A DNA stretch of 64,000 nucleotides from Argentina anserina (taxonomy: Eukaryota > Streptophyta > Magnoliopsida > Rosales > Rosaceae): the NCBI RefSeq assembly GCF_933775445.1, contig NC_065876.1, positions 22,196,001-22,260,000 of the forward strand, given 5' to 3'. Below are positions 47,464 to 63,492 of the stretch, piece by piece (the stretch's first letter is position 1; each line of letters begins with the position of its first letter). The position numbers and the translations under genes are program-made. The notes beneath the pieces were generated by a model. It was not told where the DNA came from. It saw only the letters and a program-made list of their open reading frames with translations, and made no database searches.

Positions 47464-48615
47464 TCAAATGGTGTACAAAAAATTAATATCACGAATAAAA
47501 TAGGAGGACCTAACACTTGTAGTTTTTAGGCAATGATAAAAAGATCTAAGTGATCCCTTTATGATTGTCATACCGAACCTCCTTTGTAGCAACCTTGAGA
47601 TTGACCGGGCCCTATTTCTTGCAAGACTTTGCTTCCTTGTTTTCGCTTCCCAAAGGGCTACCACCCTTCTTCCTATACGACACTAGAGGTGATTCATTCT
47701 AAATCATCTTCAGTGAGTCCGAGAGACTCCGGTCACAGAAGTGGGAAGTCATAAACTTCTTGGGCCGGGGAAGAAGAAGTAGTACCTTGGGGCTCACGTT
47801 TGCACTTTGTAGTCCCCTCAATTGAGGTTGTCAAACTCCCCTTAGTCACCAACTCACCCAAAACTTGAGTATTCTTAGATATTGCGTCCAGGTGTTTAAC
47901 AATCTCATTCTTGAGGATATAGGAGCAGGGTCCGATTCCGATCAGGTAGGACCCCGAAGCCGAGGACCACCCTCCCTCCACCTCAATTAAGTCGGCGAAT
48001 TGTTGGCTCTCTTTGTTTTCGGCACGGCAATAGGCCAATAGTAAAAGGTTGGACGACTCTTTGCTGTGAGCCCCTTAGCAAATTAGCTGAAAAGTATATG
48101 TATATCTAAGTTTTGGAACAACTCCAAATTACATACTTGATTAATTCCCGCCACTTCTCCCCGCTAGGCGTCAGAAGGCTACAAAGTACAAACATAACAC
48201 ATTTTCCTTGCAAATAACAATAATTGAACTTGAGAAGTGGTTCGATCAGTACTATCATTCAAGTGTATTCGACACTCCAAGCCTCCAAGAGAACCGGTTT
48301 GGTGATATCATGCATGAACAGGATTTTCATAACTATATCATCATAGTTATCTTTATCATAGGCTAGTAAACCTCCAAGATGATTACCCACCAAGTTTCCC
48401 GACACTTCATACCTAGGCGGCATCTACATGCCAACCACCCAAATCCGAACATGCTTCATTGAGACCTGAGCCATCGGAGTGATTCTATAGTAATCTTCCA
48501 AGAAAACCAGATCACGGTCATAGCACCATGCACCTCCTTTAAGGATCGGACTTTGACCCGATCTTTTCACTGACTCATTTGGAGCTAGCTCCTCTTTTGT
48601 TATATTCGACTGCAA
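47464..48615 (-). pseudogene. Degraded coding-like remnant, possibly LINE/DUF4283-type
   Basis: The minus strand from 48615 gives DYYRITPMAQVSMKHVRIWV, a stop, then MPPRYEVSGNLVGNHLGGLL, reminiscent of the DUF4283/zinc-knuckle region of plant LINE ORF1 proteins (…WV…LP…GN.IG). Further degraded frames run at 48038-47733 and 47664-47464. Assignment is tentative. Confidence 0.35.
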
Positions 48616-48786
48616 ACATTGTTAGCCCCTGAAGCTTCCACAAAGCAACTGTAACCCAAGTCGAGGGTCGAGTTAAAAGTTAGTTAATTTGGTTAGGACT
48701 TTCCCGCTTAACTCATGGATGTCAATGTGGATGAACTGTTAACTAAAAACGATAGTGTCTATTCCCAACTCTAATGATGAAGGAAA

Positions 48787-49027
48787 ATGTTTTGGTGCCC
48801 GGCACTAAAATCTCATGTGGTATGTTTTGTCACCTTGTCATGTAAACAATTATAATAAGTACAAAATGTCATTTATAAATGAAAATACAATCCTATCATT
48901 GTTAATCTAACGGTTTTAGATTATTATAAAAAAATTGTGTTTCTTTTTTTATCATTTATTTTTTCATCACGATATATAATACTTTCAAAATTAAAAAAAA
49001 ATTCGATATATATAAAAGTATGCTTGA

Positions 49028-49070
<43 letters not shown>

Positions 49071-49752
49071 GGCATGATTGACTATATGGTAATTGTAGTA
49101 TACTCTAAAAAAAGTACCATAAAAATATTGTATTTATATAGTAAATATAAATATAGTATTAATTAAGATATATATATACTCTAACTATGAAAAATAACAT
49201 TTGTTACCTTACATGTCCTCTATAATTAAGAATCTTACCAACAATTTCCATCTTTATGGCTTTCTGTCACTAAATATGTCAAGAGTTTTTTTTCCAAATT
49301 TACTTCAACACTGTTTTCAATTTTTCAATTTCATTTAAATTTACAAATTATATTAATGGCTATAATTAATGAATGCAATTACCATATATTTTCTATCACA
49401 ATATTAATTAAATTAAAAAATATGAAAAAATTATTTAGTAAAAAATAGTTTTATTTTGAAAATATTTTTTGTGCATTTATATTTCGCGCGTGCACACACA
49501 AATATGTCAAGCATATTTATTGTAAATATCAAAATTTTAATTATATTTTAGAAACATTATTGTGATGAAAAAGAAGAAATAAATGATAAAAAAACAAAAA
49601 ATATATATTTTTAAAATAATTTAGAACCGTTGGATTATCGATGATATGATTGTCTTTTCATTTAAAATGACATTTTTTATTATTTCAGTTACGTGGCAAT
49701 GTGGCATGACACGTCACATATGATTATGGTGCCGAATTTAGTGCCAAAATAT
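48787..49752. mobile_element. Long-terminal-inverted-repeat MITE or foldback element (966 bp)
   Basis: The left arm begins ATGTTTTGGTGCCCGGCACT; the complement of the right end begins ATATTTTGGCACTAAATTCG. Arms pair (imperfectly, with gaps) for at least 190 bp: AAATGTCATTTATAAATGAA versus AAATGTCATTTTAAATGAAA, TCTAACGGTTTTAGATTATT versus TCCAACGGTTCTAAATTATT, and TTTTATCATTTATTTTTTCA versus TTTTATCATTTATTTCTTCT. Pairing continues to about 49075 and 49480 (TATGCTTGA...TGTGTGTG). The centre is AT-rich and non-coding. No clear target duplication. Confidence 0.75.
49029..49071. repeat. Compound (TA)n(TG)n microsatellite
   Basis: About 12 TA units followed by about 9 TG units, inside the left arm of the inverted-repeat element. 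Confidence 0.9.
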
Positions 49753-52700
49753 TGAGAATTTTTTCAGTTTTTCCATAGTATATGCCACGTGGTCCTCCTT
49801 CCACTGATATTGAAACACATATCTCTACTAACTGAAGTTATTAAAGTCGTTTATTTCTCATTCTCCATGTTCAATACTAGTGCTCATCCATCAAAAGAAA
49901 AAACCATTCTTGCAGAGTTTTCTCTATTCTCCAACTCTCCCATCAATAGCAATTAGTCAATTGTCCCTTTATAGTAGAAATATCTTGTTGAGATGGACTA
50001 GACCATAAACTTTGCTTTTGAGATTTAATTCAAAAAAATTTCTTCTCCAATTCCTTGATTTTCTTTAGTGTCAAACCAATATAAGTTTTGCTTATGAATC
50101 TCAAGTGTAACCCTTTATTCTGGATTGGAACAAGTTCGACAAGACCTAACGTTTAATTATTGGGCAGAAATCCATGAAGGTTGTTAAAGGTATTTCATCA
50201 CAAACTAATATCTCAACATATATTTCTGTGCAAGTTTATTTCTTAAGCCTAGACAAATCAATGAAATCATACGTATCATCATGTTTAAGATTCAGAATCC
50301 ATAATCAAAAGCGTAAGGAGAGAACCCATTGAGGTTGATTATGTATGAGATTGCAAATTTGCAACCACAAAATGAACCCAGGCTGAGTCCAAGTTTAACA
50401 ATTATGTAAAAACCTACGACATCCTCTTCGACCCCACCAAGGAAGATCTACGATCTCTACGGTGAGAAGACTTTGAAATCTGGCCAATTTCCCCTCCCCC
50501 CACCCATCTTCCTGCTTAGGCCGCGCCCCACCGACACCAGCGTCACCCATTCAACAGTTGTTGGTATCTTTACTTTTAGCATCGAGGAAGATGAAGCCAG
50601 CTATGGGAAGCTGAATTGCGATAAGAAACACCATTTACACGTTTTTGTGACTGTACCTAATTTTCCACATGTTTCAATGTCAGTGGAAGGAGAACAACGT
50701 GGCATATACTACGGGAATACTGAAAAATTTCTCATATTATGGAATGGTGAAATGCTTTAACATAGAAATAATCAAATGCTTACCTAAAATGAATCTAAAG
50801 AGACGTACTACATGCATATCTATAAATATCATAAGACCGTACGTATTATAATTTGTTTTTTGAATCTAATACTATTACAGTTTTCAAATTAATTGGGCAC
50901 AAGTACAACTAAGGCCAGATGCATCCATTATATACCCTTCTACCACCATCTTACAGACAGAACAAGAAGTTGTGAGAACATGCTCTGACAATGGTACATA
51001 TGATAGACTACACATTGAGAATGAAATCACTTATTTGTTTACCTATGATCTACAAAACATGTGTCGACCTAGGAAGAATGTAAAACTAAAGAGATCAAGC
51101 AAAAAAGTTGGGCCTAGTGATGTAGGATAAACCTATTTGAGAATAAGAAAGAGAACAAAGAACACAACCAACTTTGGAACAATGTTACCAGATCTGATAT
51201 TTCATTCAAATGATGTCTAAAACTATCTATTCTTCTCTATAGCTGAACTATATTAAGAAACTAAAGATAGTAAGAGAAATAAAGACCGAGAAAAAGTTCC
51301 CAGCCAACTAAAAGATTTTTAATGTTAAGAGGTCTATTTTTATTGAAACCTGATAGGTCTCTTTATGACCCTCTTTGACATGTCTCTTGCAAAATTATAA
51401 TCCCTTCAATTATTGAGCATTTGAAACGGTAGTACCACATGTATCAATCAATGACTCTTCATCACCCAACACCAAACCCAACTAGCCCAGGCCCAAAAAT
51501 CTTGGTTCTAGCTCGGATCCGAGAGGCCCAACACCACCAGGGAAAATGTCGGCTACCAAATTTCGGTGCTCCAACCAAGCTCCTCCCCCGCTTCCAGCCA
51601 TCATCAATCAGAGAAGATCGGATCTTCTGTACACCGCCAAGCTCTAAGCATAGGAGCCGCCCCAAGAATGCAAACTCTGCCGAGCACAAAGAGACCCGAC
51701 CATATTGTCTACCAATATGCACACCTCTCGGGAGAGCTCCGCCAGAAGCCACCACCGAACGTAGATACATTCGGCCTTGCTGACTAAAGCCCTTAGCCGC
51801 TACTGTCAAGAACCACAACCCCGAAATCCGACACAGGCTCCTTGGATTATCATCTAAGAACAACTAAGTCGCCACCAAAACTGGCCCAAACAACCATCGT
51901 CCAAGGTTGAAGGCAACGTTGAGGGCTTGAGTGGGGAGGCAAATATGAGAGTAGAAGGAGGGTAGGGAGAGGCAAACGCCGATCGGCGTATTATGGAGGT
52001 AGGGTTTTGATACCATAATAGGAGAGCGGCGTGTCACGGACCTAGCCATTCGGTTGCAACACTCGGTCCATGCGGCGCTCCATCCTCATAGAGCCATCCT
52101 TATCCAACGGTGCAATGCACTGGTTTCACCCTGCCTTGGGCTTATCAGGGGATCAGCTCCAGACCCCGACCAATGTGTAGGGCGGTCTACTCTCTTCTTC
52201 GACGTTAAGTCCCTGACTAGCGACAAGCTCCCCAAACTTAACCGGGTCGGCCTGCCTGAACTCATAAGAAGGGGGCATCCATATATCTCCCACACTTCTG
52301 ATCTTGGAGCAATCCCATGAAGCTCATATAAACAGCGACGCCCACGATAGCAACTCCTGAAAACGGGACGTGACAGGCGGCTCTCATAGCAGGAGATAAA
52401 AACTGTGTTTCGTGAGAAAACATAAAAAACGCTGAGATATACTTCAATCAACTTGGTGGTTCCATTCCCACTTCACAACCATTCAGTTGATAATGAAGCA
52501 CTGCAGCTTTGCCTTTGTTCTGCAGTTGTAGTTTCCGCACGTGGTATAATTAGTAGTACACTTCAAACGAATATTATGACCTGTACGTAAACTATTGTAA
52601 ATTATATCTCCAAGAAATCATAGTCGACATTGCCCTTTGTCCTTGACTATGAAGGTTGAGAATTTGAACAGATTGATTGATCAACTTACCCAAAATTTCC

Positions 52701-54540
52701 TTGTTTGGTGTTATGTTCTTGTCTCAAGCACCATGAAAATTGATTACATTATTTTCAAGACTAATTGAAATGCTGTACTACTCAGTACTGAGGTCGCTAA
52801 CACTAACAAGTCTACAACTATATCTACAAGATCGATCATGGTGTAATATATGAAGTTTGGACACTTTACTGAAACTCAGTCTTGCAGGGATTCTGTAAAA
52901 AACTCAAGATTAGATCACCCGGTTCCAATAATAGTAGTCAATCTTTTTGAAGAGATTTATTATCAAGGCTACCGACAAGCTTCAGAAAAGGCTTCGACAA
53001 GGTTATTTGCTACAGACACTTGTTCATAGACAAGCAAATTTTTCTACGTACACCTTAGTTGCGCTATGTTAATTAATTAACATTCTGTTGATTAGTCCTG
53101 AATGCACCAAATATCCTCTCACGGCTTCATCTCTCTACGACTCTACCCTGAGCTGCTCTCATTTTGATCAATTGGGTGAGGGATGTAAAATCACTTTCGT
53201 TTGAAGCTCTTGTTTATATTTTTATCATCTCAAAAAAAAAAAAGGAGAGGAGATTTCTACTATATAGTCAAAACCATAATAATAAATTTGAAGATACCAG
53301 TTCTTTATATTCATACGTCTGCCCTTTCATACCATACGTGGGAATAAACAAGAAGAAAATTGTTAGGGTTCTCTGGTCTGTGGAAACCAACCAAATATTC
53401 TTAATCGTTTTCTTCCAGTCAATATTGGACATTTCTGGCATGTAGGTTAGTTGGTTTACAATTTCCTCGAATAGTTCCGGTTCATGCATGGAATTGAGTT
53501 AATTAATTGAGTATGAACATGCATTATGATTTATGAGTAAACACACGTGTTGGGATTCAAAGTGCTATCAATACATATTGTATCCCATTCATGGAGAAGA
53601 AGTTGATGAGAAATTTACGTACTGTTACTTTTATGACATGGTGTGATGTACTTTTGGGGCACCCACCAGGTGTTTGATGAAAGTCCTGACTAAATTTCCA
53701 GTCAAGGAAGTTAATTGAAAGGGGGTAATAAAATACATCCGTTGAGTATTCCGAATTGATGACACTCTAGTTTACGTTGAATGTATGCACGATTTTTCGA
53801 TCAAATGCTTATGAATCTGTAGTTATCGAGCTGACTAGTTATTCCAATGCAAGATATATACATGCCGGGGTTGAGCTGTATTTGACCTGCGGTATGCAGC
53901 TCTTAACTTTACATGTATCTTTTCATATGTCATTGAGTGCGTTTGATCCAACTTTTCTGCACATTTATATTATTAAACACAGGTCTTAGAAGATTTCGAG
54001 AGCATGGAGCCTGGACCTGGGAGTGCGTTTATCGAGCGACACAAACATGTATCAGTAAAGAAATTAGTGACAGAATTCTTTTATACCGTGCCCCCTTTTG
54101 CCATACATGATAAACTTTTACTAGTTGAATAAGGGAAGACTACTCGTAGGGAAAACAGCATTTCCACAGACCTTGTTATGTGAAAGAGTGAAAGAATGAA
54201 AGACACCCTGACTAGAAATGAACTGAATGTTGAATCAAGGAAAACAATTTCTATGTAATTTCCACGCATTGGACTGTAGAACAAGTCACTATATATGGTC
54301 ACTGGAGAAAATGTTGCAAAAAGAAAATTAGGTGGTGTGGAAGATAGAGATGTCATGCTGGAGATGCTTAATAATTGAAAGAAATCTAGGATATACTAGT
54401 CTAACAACTACCATCAAGAAAATAAATGTTGGATATTAACATATAGTATGAACCAACTGATCACACATACCATTGCTTATCAGGACTGACTATACCACTG
54501 AAATCATGCATTGGTCCGTTACATTTAATATGGATCAAGG
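49753..54540. other. Long intergenic region upstream of ALD1
   Basis: No supported gene. The C/G-richer block 51430-52340 has long chance-like frames on both strands and the look of retrotransposon leader/LTR sequence (for example ACGGACCTAGCCATTCGGTT at 52037), but no diagnostic domain or boundary. The rest is AT-rich. AGTCAA (W-box core on the minus strand) occurs at 53700-53705 and several other points upstream of ALD1. Confidence 0.45.
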
Positions 54541-54546
54541 TTGAGC

Positions 54547-54592
54547 TTGACGTATACTTTATATTTTATTGTAAAATGGATGCTATATATAT
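54547..54592 (+). promoter_or_regulatory. ALD1 core promoter: TGACG motif and TATA box
   Basis: TATATATA at 54584-54591 lies 105-113 bp upstream of the proposed start codon, a normal plant TATA position. TTGACG at 54547-54552 contains the TGACG core bound by TGA-class bZIP factors. Motif matches are exact; use in vivo is inferred. Confidence 0.5.
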
Positions 54593-54696
54593 GCGCTGTT
54601 GTGTACCAGTATTTTTACCATCATCTCAAATCAAAGGAAGATCTATACTGGTTTGTCTCTAGGAAAAGAATCTCATATCAGTAGGCCAAATCGAAA

Positions 54697-58202
<3,506 letters not shown>

Positions 58203-59086
58203 GAAGCGTGACACTGATATCCTTCATATTACTTTTCCTATTCGACAGTACCAAATAAGATAGCTTAATTGGGTTCAACTTTGAAGTTACCCATTCCAGT
58301 GTGTCATTATCCTGTAATAAACATACAAACTTGCAGACTTGCTGTGTGGTCATTACAAAATCGCTTAGAAGGTGTCTGCTGAAGTTTTCACCTTCGGTGT
58401 CTACATTAGGCTCTACAGTTGAAACTGAAACGAATTTCTTGTAGACGGCTGCTAGAAAATAAAACTAATCAAACTTCCCTCAAACAAGATCCGTGATGGT
58501 GTGAATGGATTAACAAAACTAGAACTTTGCTCTATTCAGTTTTGTTGTCTATTCAAAATAAAAAATTAGCAAAATATGCTAAGAGAATCCAAGCCCTTTT
58601 CCTCGAAATCCAGTAGATGCTTAAATAAGAGGCAAGTCAAATTGACCGAACTTTATGGCTTTTGTATTACCCAGCATCCTATCTCAGTAGAAATGAATAT
58701 ATGACCCACCAAATGTAAAAGATATAATACGTATTTATGTAAGCCATGAATAATCGAGTTACCTACAGACATGGGGAAATCACAAAACTACATATTTGAA
58801 AAGGAGACGTGAAAAAAGAACGATACACTACCCAGCTAGTAGCTTGAGCTTACAGCTTACTCTAAAAATATATCCTGAACAGTATGGTTTTGGAGAGGGA
58901 GAATATATAACTAGTCTCATAATATATCTGTTATGATTTTGCTTCTCCTCAATCACAAAAGCAGGTAATTAGATACAGTAATTGGCTATCACAATGCACA
59001 GCTAATGATATAAGGTACCAAAAAGCAAACACACCAACCAACCAACCAAAAGTTGGATCTGTACGCTATATTTTACGTGAAAATCT
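58203..59086. other. Convergent 3' region between ALD1 and the F-box/kelch gene
   Basis: 884 bp between stop codons. AT-rich, compatible with two 3' UTRs; no other gene seen. Confidence 0.6.
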
Positions 59087-60517
59087 TCACATATCAAGGA
59101 CAAGACAGCTAACCAGTTCAGCAGTCCGTGCACTCCTCGTGGCAATTACCTTCCAAAGATCTACGTCTGATTCTGCTGGTCGTTCAGAAATTTCAGATGT
59201 ACTGTCTAGTGATGAGGATGAGGATGAAGTTACTGAGATGGAGGCAAGACGGTTCGGCACATATGCCTGCAGAACTGCAACATTATTATTCACATCCTTT
59301 GTGATCACATGAAGCTTCCCAAGGAAACCGGCAAGTAAATAAGGAGACTCTGATTCAGTGAAGTCCCGTATTGGAACATCTTCTGCAACAGTTTTCCAAG
59401 CATCATCTTGGTAATCGTATAACTTGATTTTGGCACTATCAAGAGAACCAGAAGGATCCAGTGCATACAGTTCACCATCAACAGTGACACTCATTTTCGT
59501 CCCTGCTTGCCTTGCAGGCCAACCTTCGCCCATTCCAGTTGGCATTTCACCCCATGAATTCACATCTGGATCATACACCTCACCTCCAACATCAACAAAA
59601 AAGGGCCAGCAGTATAAACTTTGTGGAACAAACAACCTCCCCTTGTATGAAGTCATCCCGGTAGCAATAGGCTTGAGCAGATCAGCTAAAAATGCAGTTG
59701 GTAAAACCTGAGCTTTGGTAAAGGGCATACTTGGCAGTTGGGACCATAGACCTGTTTTTGGATCAAATACTTCAGCTGATTGGAGAGGGGCCAATCCACC
59801 ACGTCCTCTAGTAACCCCTCCAACCACATAAAGCTTATTGTTTAAAATGCCTGTCTTACAATATGCCCTACCCATTGACATTGGAGTTGATTCACTCCAA
59901 GAGTTGATGACTGGATTATAATGCCAGGCACATGATAGGGCTGTAGCCCTTGAAAATCCACCTAGGACGTAGAGGCAACCATCAACAGCACCAACGGCAC
60001 AACCACAAAAAGGCATTCGATCCAGTGCATCCTTCCTCCCAAGCCAGCCCATGATAACATCTGCAAGTCTGATACTTGAACCTACCATTTTCCACATTCT
60101 ACGTGCAGCTAAAGCCCTCCTAGATTCATCTTCAGGACAAACACTAGGCATTGGTGGCAACTTTTGCCATTTTCCGGCCAGAGGGTCCAGAGCATGCCAT
60201 ATGAGCTTATCGCTGTCAACCTTTGTTAATACATAGAGCCATTCCTCTGTTGTTCCCAGCTCTTTCCTCAAATTGAACAGCTCAGAAGTCATAATGGTGG
60301 TTTTCCAGGTACGTGACACCATCTTCAACTTCAAATAGTGGATCCTAGGTATCCTGGCAATAATCTGAATAGATATCTCGTCCGGAAGACTGGGAATCAA
60401 TCTCAGGTTTTCCTCATAAAGACATGAAGACAACCTCTGCTTCTTCCGTTTCTCACTCTGCGAAACCTCATGAGGTCCACTCTCCCTAGTCCTCGAATTA
60501 CTCAATATCGCCCCCAT
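59087..60517 (-). CDS. F-box/kelch-repeat protein (At1g22040-like)
   Basis: Probable substrate-recognition subunit of an SCF ubiquitin ligase: the F-box binds SKP1/ASK and the kelch propeller binds the target. A single uninterrupted exon of 476 codons, matching the length of the Arabidopsis At1g22040-type family. An F-box spans about residues 41-85 (LIPSLPDEISIQIIARIPRI, then LKMVSRTWK). Kelch repeats follow, for example AVDGCLYVLGGFSRATALSC with YNPVINSWSESTPM, and NNKLYVVGGVTRGRGG with FDPKTGLWSQLPSMPF, then YDPDVNSWGEMPTGMGEGWP. A Ser-rich linker precedes the C-terminal tail ATRSARTAELVSCLVLDM. The N-terminus MGAILSNS fits an N-myristoylation signal (Gly2, Ser6). Start ATG at 60517 is the first in frame. 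A leader exon ending at a donor near 61032 (CTCAG|GTGAGC) suggests a 5' UTR intron of about 0.5 kb. Confidence 0.95.
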   Translation of the reverse strand: MGAILSNSRTRESGPHEVSQSEKRKKQRLSSCLYEENLRLIPSLPDEISIQIIARIPRIHYLKLKMVSRTWKTTIMTSELFNLRKELGTTEEWLYVLTKVDSDKLIWHALDPLAGKWQKLPPMPSVCPEDESRRALAARRMWKMVGSSIRLADVIMGWLGRKDALDRMPFCGCAVGAVDGCLYVLGGFSRATALSCAWHYNPVINSWSESTPMSMGRAYCKTGILNNKLYVVGGVTRGRGGLAPLQSAEVFDPKTGLWSQLPSMPFTKAQVLPTAFLADLLKPIATGMTSYKGRLFVPQSLYCWPFFVDVGGEVYDPDVNSWGEMPTGMGEGWPARQAGTKMSVTVDGELYALDPSGSLDSAKIKLYDYQDDAWKTVAEDVPIRDFTESESPYLLAGFLGKLHVITKDVNNNVAVLQAYVPNRLASISVTSSSSSSLDSTSEISERPAESDVDLWKVIATRSARTAELVSCLVLDM

Positions 60518-61250
60518 TAAAAACCTTCCTCTAACTCTTCAAAATCACAGTTCTACCCTCATAGCAACAAACAGACTGAGACACAAGGAACGCAGTGAGA
60601 AATGGGGTATCGAATTCAAACATCAGCCTTACCAGAAACCAAATCGACCCCACAAAAAACCACAATGCTTCCCATCCAATTCAACAACTTGACAAAACCC
60701 AATAACATAAAATCACAAGCAATTATCACAGCAGTAATGGGTACCCAAATGCATATAAGATATATCAGACGGCAACAGTTCATAACATACTATCATGTAT
60801 CAGACAAAATTTGGGTAAATAGAAAACAGGGTTCAGAACTTGAGTAGCTAGCAATTGAATTCAGAGCACAAATACAACAAACCCAATTCCTCCACACACC
60901 TAAATTCACCCACAAATTAACACCCTTTACAGTTATTATGCCACCTAGTTAAATTCCACAGTGGTTTCATCACAATCAAAACCCAAGCAAAGACATCAAA
61001 AATTAGAAAAGGGCAAATCGGGAAAGCTCACCTGAGCATGTCCTTGGTGAGTTTCGGTCGGAGTTTCTCTGGCGCCGGCCCTCAGTGGTCACTTGAATTG
61101 GGTTCATTGTAAAGATGGGTTTGGCTTTTTGTTTGCGTGCGCTACCTAACACATCCGATTCCCTGTAACGCAGTCCAGGGATCATGCCCGCCCTCATACG
61201 TCGGTAGACGTTAAAGTCCACCCTACTCGCCCCACAATGCCAATTTATAC
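60518..61250 (-). promoter_or_regulatory. 5' leader (with probable UTR intron) of the F-box/kelch gene
   Basis: On the minus strand the donor CTCAG|GTGAGC at 61032/61031 is followed by about 450-500 bp of AT-rich intron-like DNA before the coding exon. The GC-richer block 61032-61220 would be the non-coding first exon. No protein-coding evidence within it. Confidence 0.5.
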
Positions 61251-62650
61251 ATTATTATGGGACCTTGTATTTTGTCGATCAATTATCTGGTTAGCCTTTT
61301 AATTAGTTGAGTAAAATAGTGGTTAAGTGAGCTATTCTCAGACCACAGTCAACCACACCCAAGTTGGTCTCATCTTGTCCAACAAACGTTGTAGGGTATT
61401 GGGGTTTGAACTAGATAGACATGCAGCTATTAAGAGAGTCATCGACCCCTAATTGCAAGCAAGCTTCCGCTAGACCAGACCAATCATATCTGATTAAATC
61501 AATCCGGTAAATTTTGTTGACCCGAAAGCTTCACATGTTTATTTATTCCTCTATTTACTATATCAGATTGATCCTGAATGTACAAGTGGAAGTTTGTTGA
61601 TTGATTGCGTTTGCATTTACTTGTCACCTTACTGCTTGCGATGTTCTTGATTGCGTTGTGGTATTAGCAAGGATGGCCAGTCGACCTGTGGCGATCTAGT
61701 GGTGACTTGTTGAAATGACTCAAATGAGTACTGGTGAAGACCATTGGAATGAGGACTAGTTCAAGGATCAATTATGAGACCCCCTTTTTCAAACTATAAG
61801 TTTTAGGGTTCTTGGTTAGCACCTTCATATGTTAAAATAAATCAGTACGTATTTAGTACTTTTATCGAGCTTGAAACTTATCGAGAACATATGTGTAAAA
61901 ATGAATCCAAAAAGTCGTTTATTACGTACATACATGAAGAGCAATACTCAGCAAGTAAATGAATTCCGAAATACATACTGAAGAGAGACTCATCAAGGCA
62001 TGACCGGTATGGTTTTATAGCTCTAGTGCATAGTTGGATGGAGAGATCGTCTTCAATACTGTCGCCGTGTCACGGCGGTAATATGGTCGGCGAATCAATA
62101 CTCAGCTACGTAGACTCTATCAAACCGAAATACGCAAAACACTTCTCACTAGTCACTAGTCACTACCCCTCTGCAAACCTGCATGTTAGTAGTCGTATAA
62201 TACATGTGAGTGACGCTACAATTTTACGTACTGAAAGAGCTAGCTCCTCGGGAACGAGAGACTCCATTAGAGTGGTTGAAAGACTCCATGTAGAGTGACA
62301 TACTGACATTGCTCGTGAAGGTACTCATACTTCAATAACCAAGGAGGGCACATGGTTGTAGCTGAGCTAGGTTTCCTATTTATGTATGAAATTAAGAATT
62401 TGTTCGCTGCAGGTATAGCATTTATCAAGGATGAGGCAATTGTGATGCATGTGATGATGATATGGGGTATTGGATGTGGTCAATTAACTAGAGTCGTTTT
62501 CTGCGATAAATTTGTTAGTATTTTTCTGAACAATAGCTAGGAGAAAATGACAGGATTGGTGAAGTCATTCAAAACATGAGTGCAGATTGAAACTGGCAGC
62601 CCCAGCCAAACTACCTCATAATAAAGACAGCATGTCATTATAATACCACA
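61251..62650. other. Divergent intergenic region
   Basis: Lies between the F-box/kelch leader (minus) and the HMA-type gene (plus). The short open frames present have no family resemblance; a CT-rich leader for the downstream gene begins near 62650. Confidence 0.5.
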
Positions 62651-62730
62651 CTCACTCCCTCACTCACTCACTTGAATTCACTCCACATCTCTCACTTCTC
62701 TCTATCTTTGATCTCATCTCTCTTGCTACC

Positions 62731-63108
62731 ATGATGAACATGAAGAGCAGCACTGCTCCTAAGAAGAAGATGACGATGATGCCGAGGGGGTTCATGTGCC
62801 ACTCTAAGGCTACAACCGCCGTGTGCTTGAGCAGTGCCGATGCAGCTCGGTCGGCGATCATTCCCGCTGCTAGAAATACAAGAATCATCAGCAATAACCA
62901 CAATGCCAGGTACTCAAGGATCGTCGAGCCACGTAGGTTTGTAAATCCAGCTGATCATGGTAACAAACCAGTCTTGTTGTCTTCCATTCTCAAGGGACAG
63001 CCGGCTTTGAACTACCACCATCACCACCATCACCATCACTACGCGAAGCCGAAGATTTCATTGCAGAAAACACCATCAGTTCTACCCTCTGCAGATAATG
63101 TCTTCCAG
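62731..63108 (+). CDS. Exon 1 of a heavy-metal-associated (HMA) domain-type protein, continuing beyond the window
   Basis: The first exon runs from ATG 62731 to a donor at 63109 (TTCCAG|GTAACA), exactly 126 codons, phase 0. The product starts MMNMKSST, then PRGFMCHSKATTAVCLSSAD, ARSAIIPAAR, YSRIVEPRRF, a run of eight His in LNYHHHHHHHHYAKPK, and ends SADNVFQ. In a plant family of HMA/copper-chaperone-like proteins the same layout (FMC-S-A-TAVC motif, Ser/Arg-rich linker, then NVFQ at an exon end) precedes an HMA domain with a metal-binding CxxC in the next exon. That exon is not visible before the right edge, so either the intron is longer than 0.9 kb, enlarged by the MITE at 63493-64000, or the gene is truncated. 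A CT-rich leader precedes the ATG. Family assignment is from recall of motif pattern. Confidence 0.65.
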
Positions 63109-63492
63109 GTAACATATATTACTTTCTACCAATATAGGAAAACGAACATTGATGATAAACTATGAATCAGTACGTGTATACATGCCAATATTGTCAGATG
63201 AGAATTGTATGGATCTTTTCACATTTGCAAATGGAATATTGAGGAACCATATGCTTTTGTCTCATTAACTGTCTGTCTCTGCCATATTTGTTAAATCTGC
63301 AAGTGAGACTTATATATAGAATATAGATACACTATTTTGTTTCCACATTTTACTATTTATTCTGACAGTATGAGTATCAAAATTCAATGGGAGAATTCAA
63401 CAAACACTACACAAACTATTGGTTATTCTAACTTTTAATATCTCATATTTGAAAACTATCGCATAAGTATTTTAAAATTTTATTTCAGCCTA

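Noticed and set aside
51439..52451. Several 90-130 codon open frames on both strands in a GC-richer block
   Set aside because: Frames overlap on opposite strands, lack any family motif and show no splice context; they look like chance frames in repeat-derived DNA.
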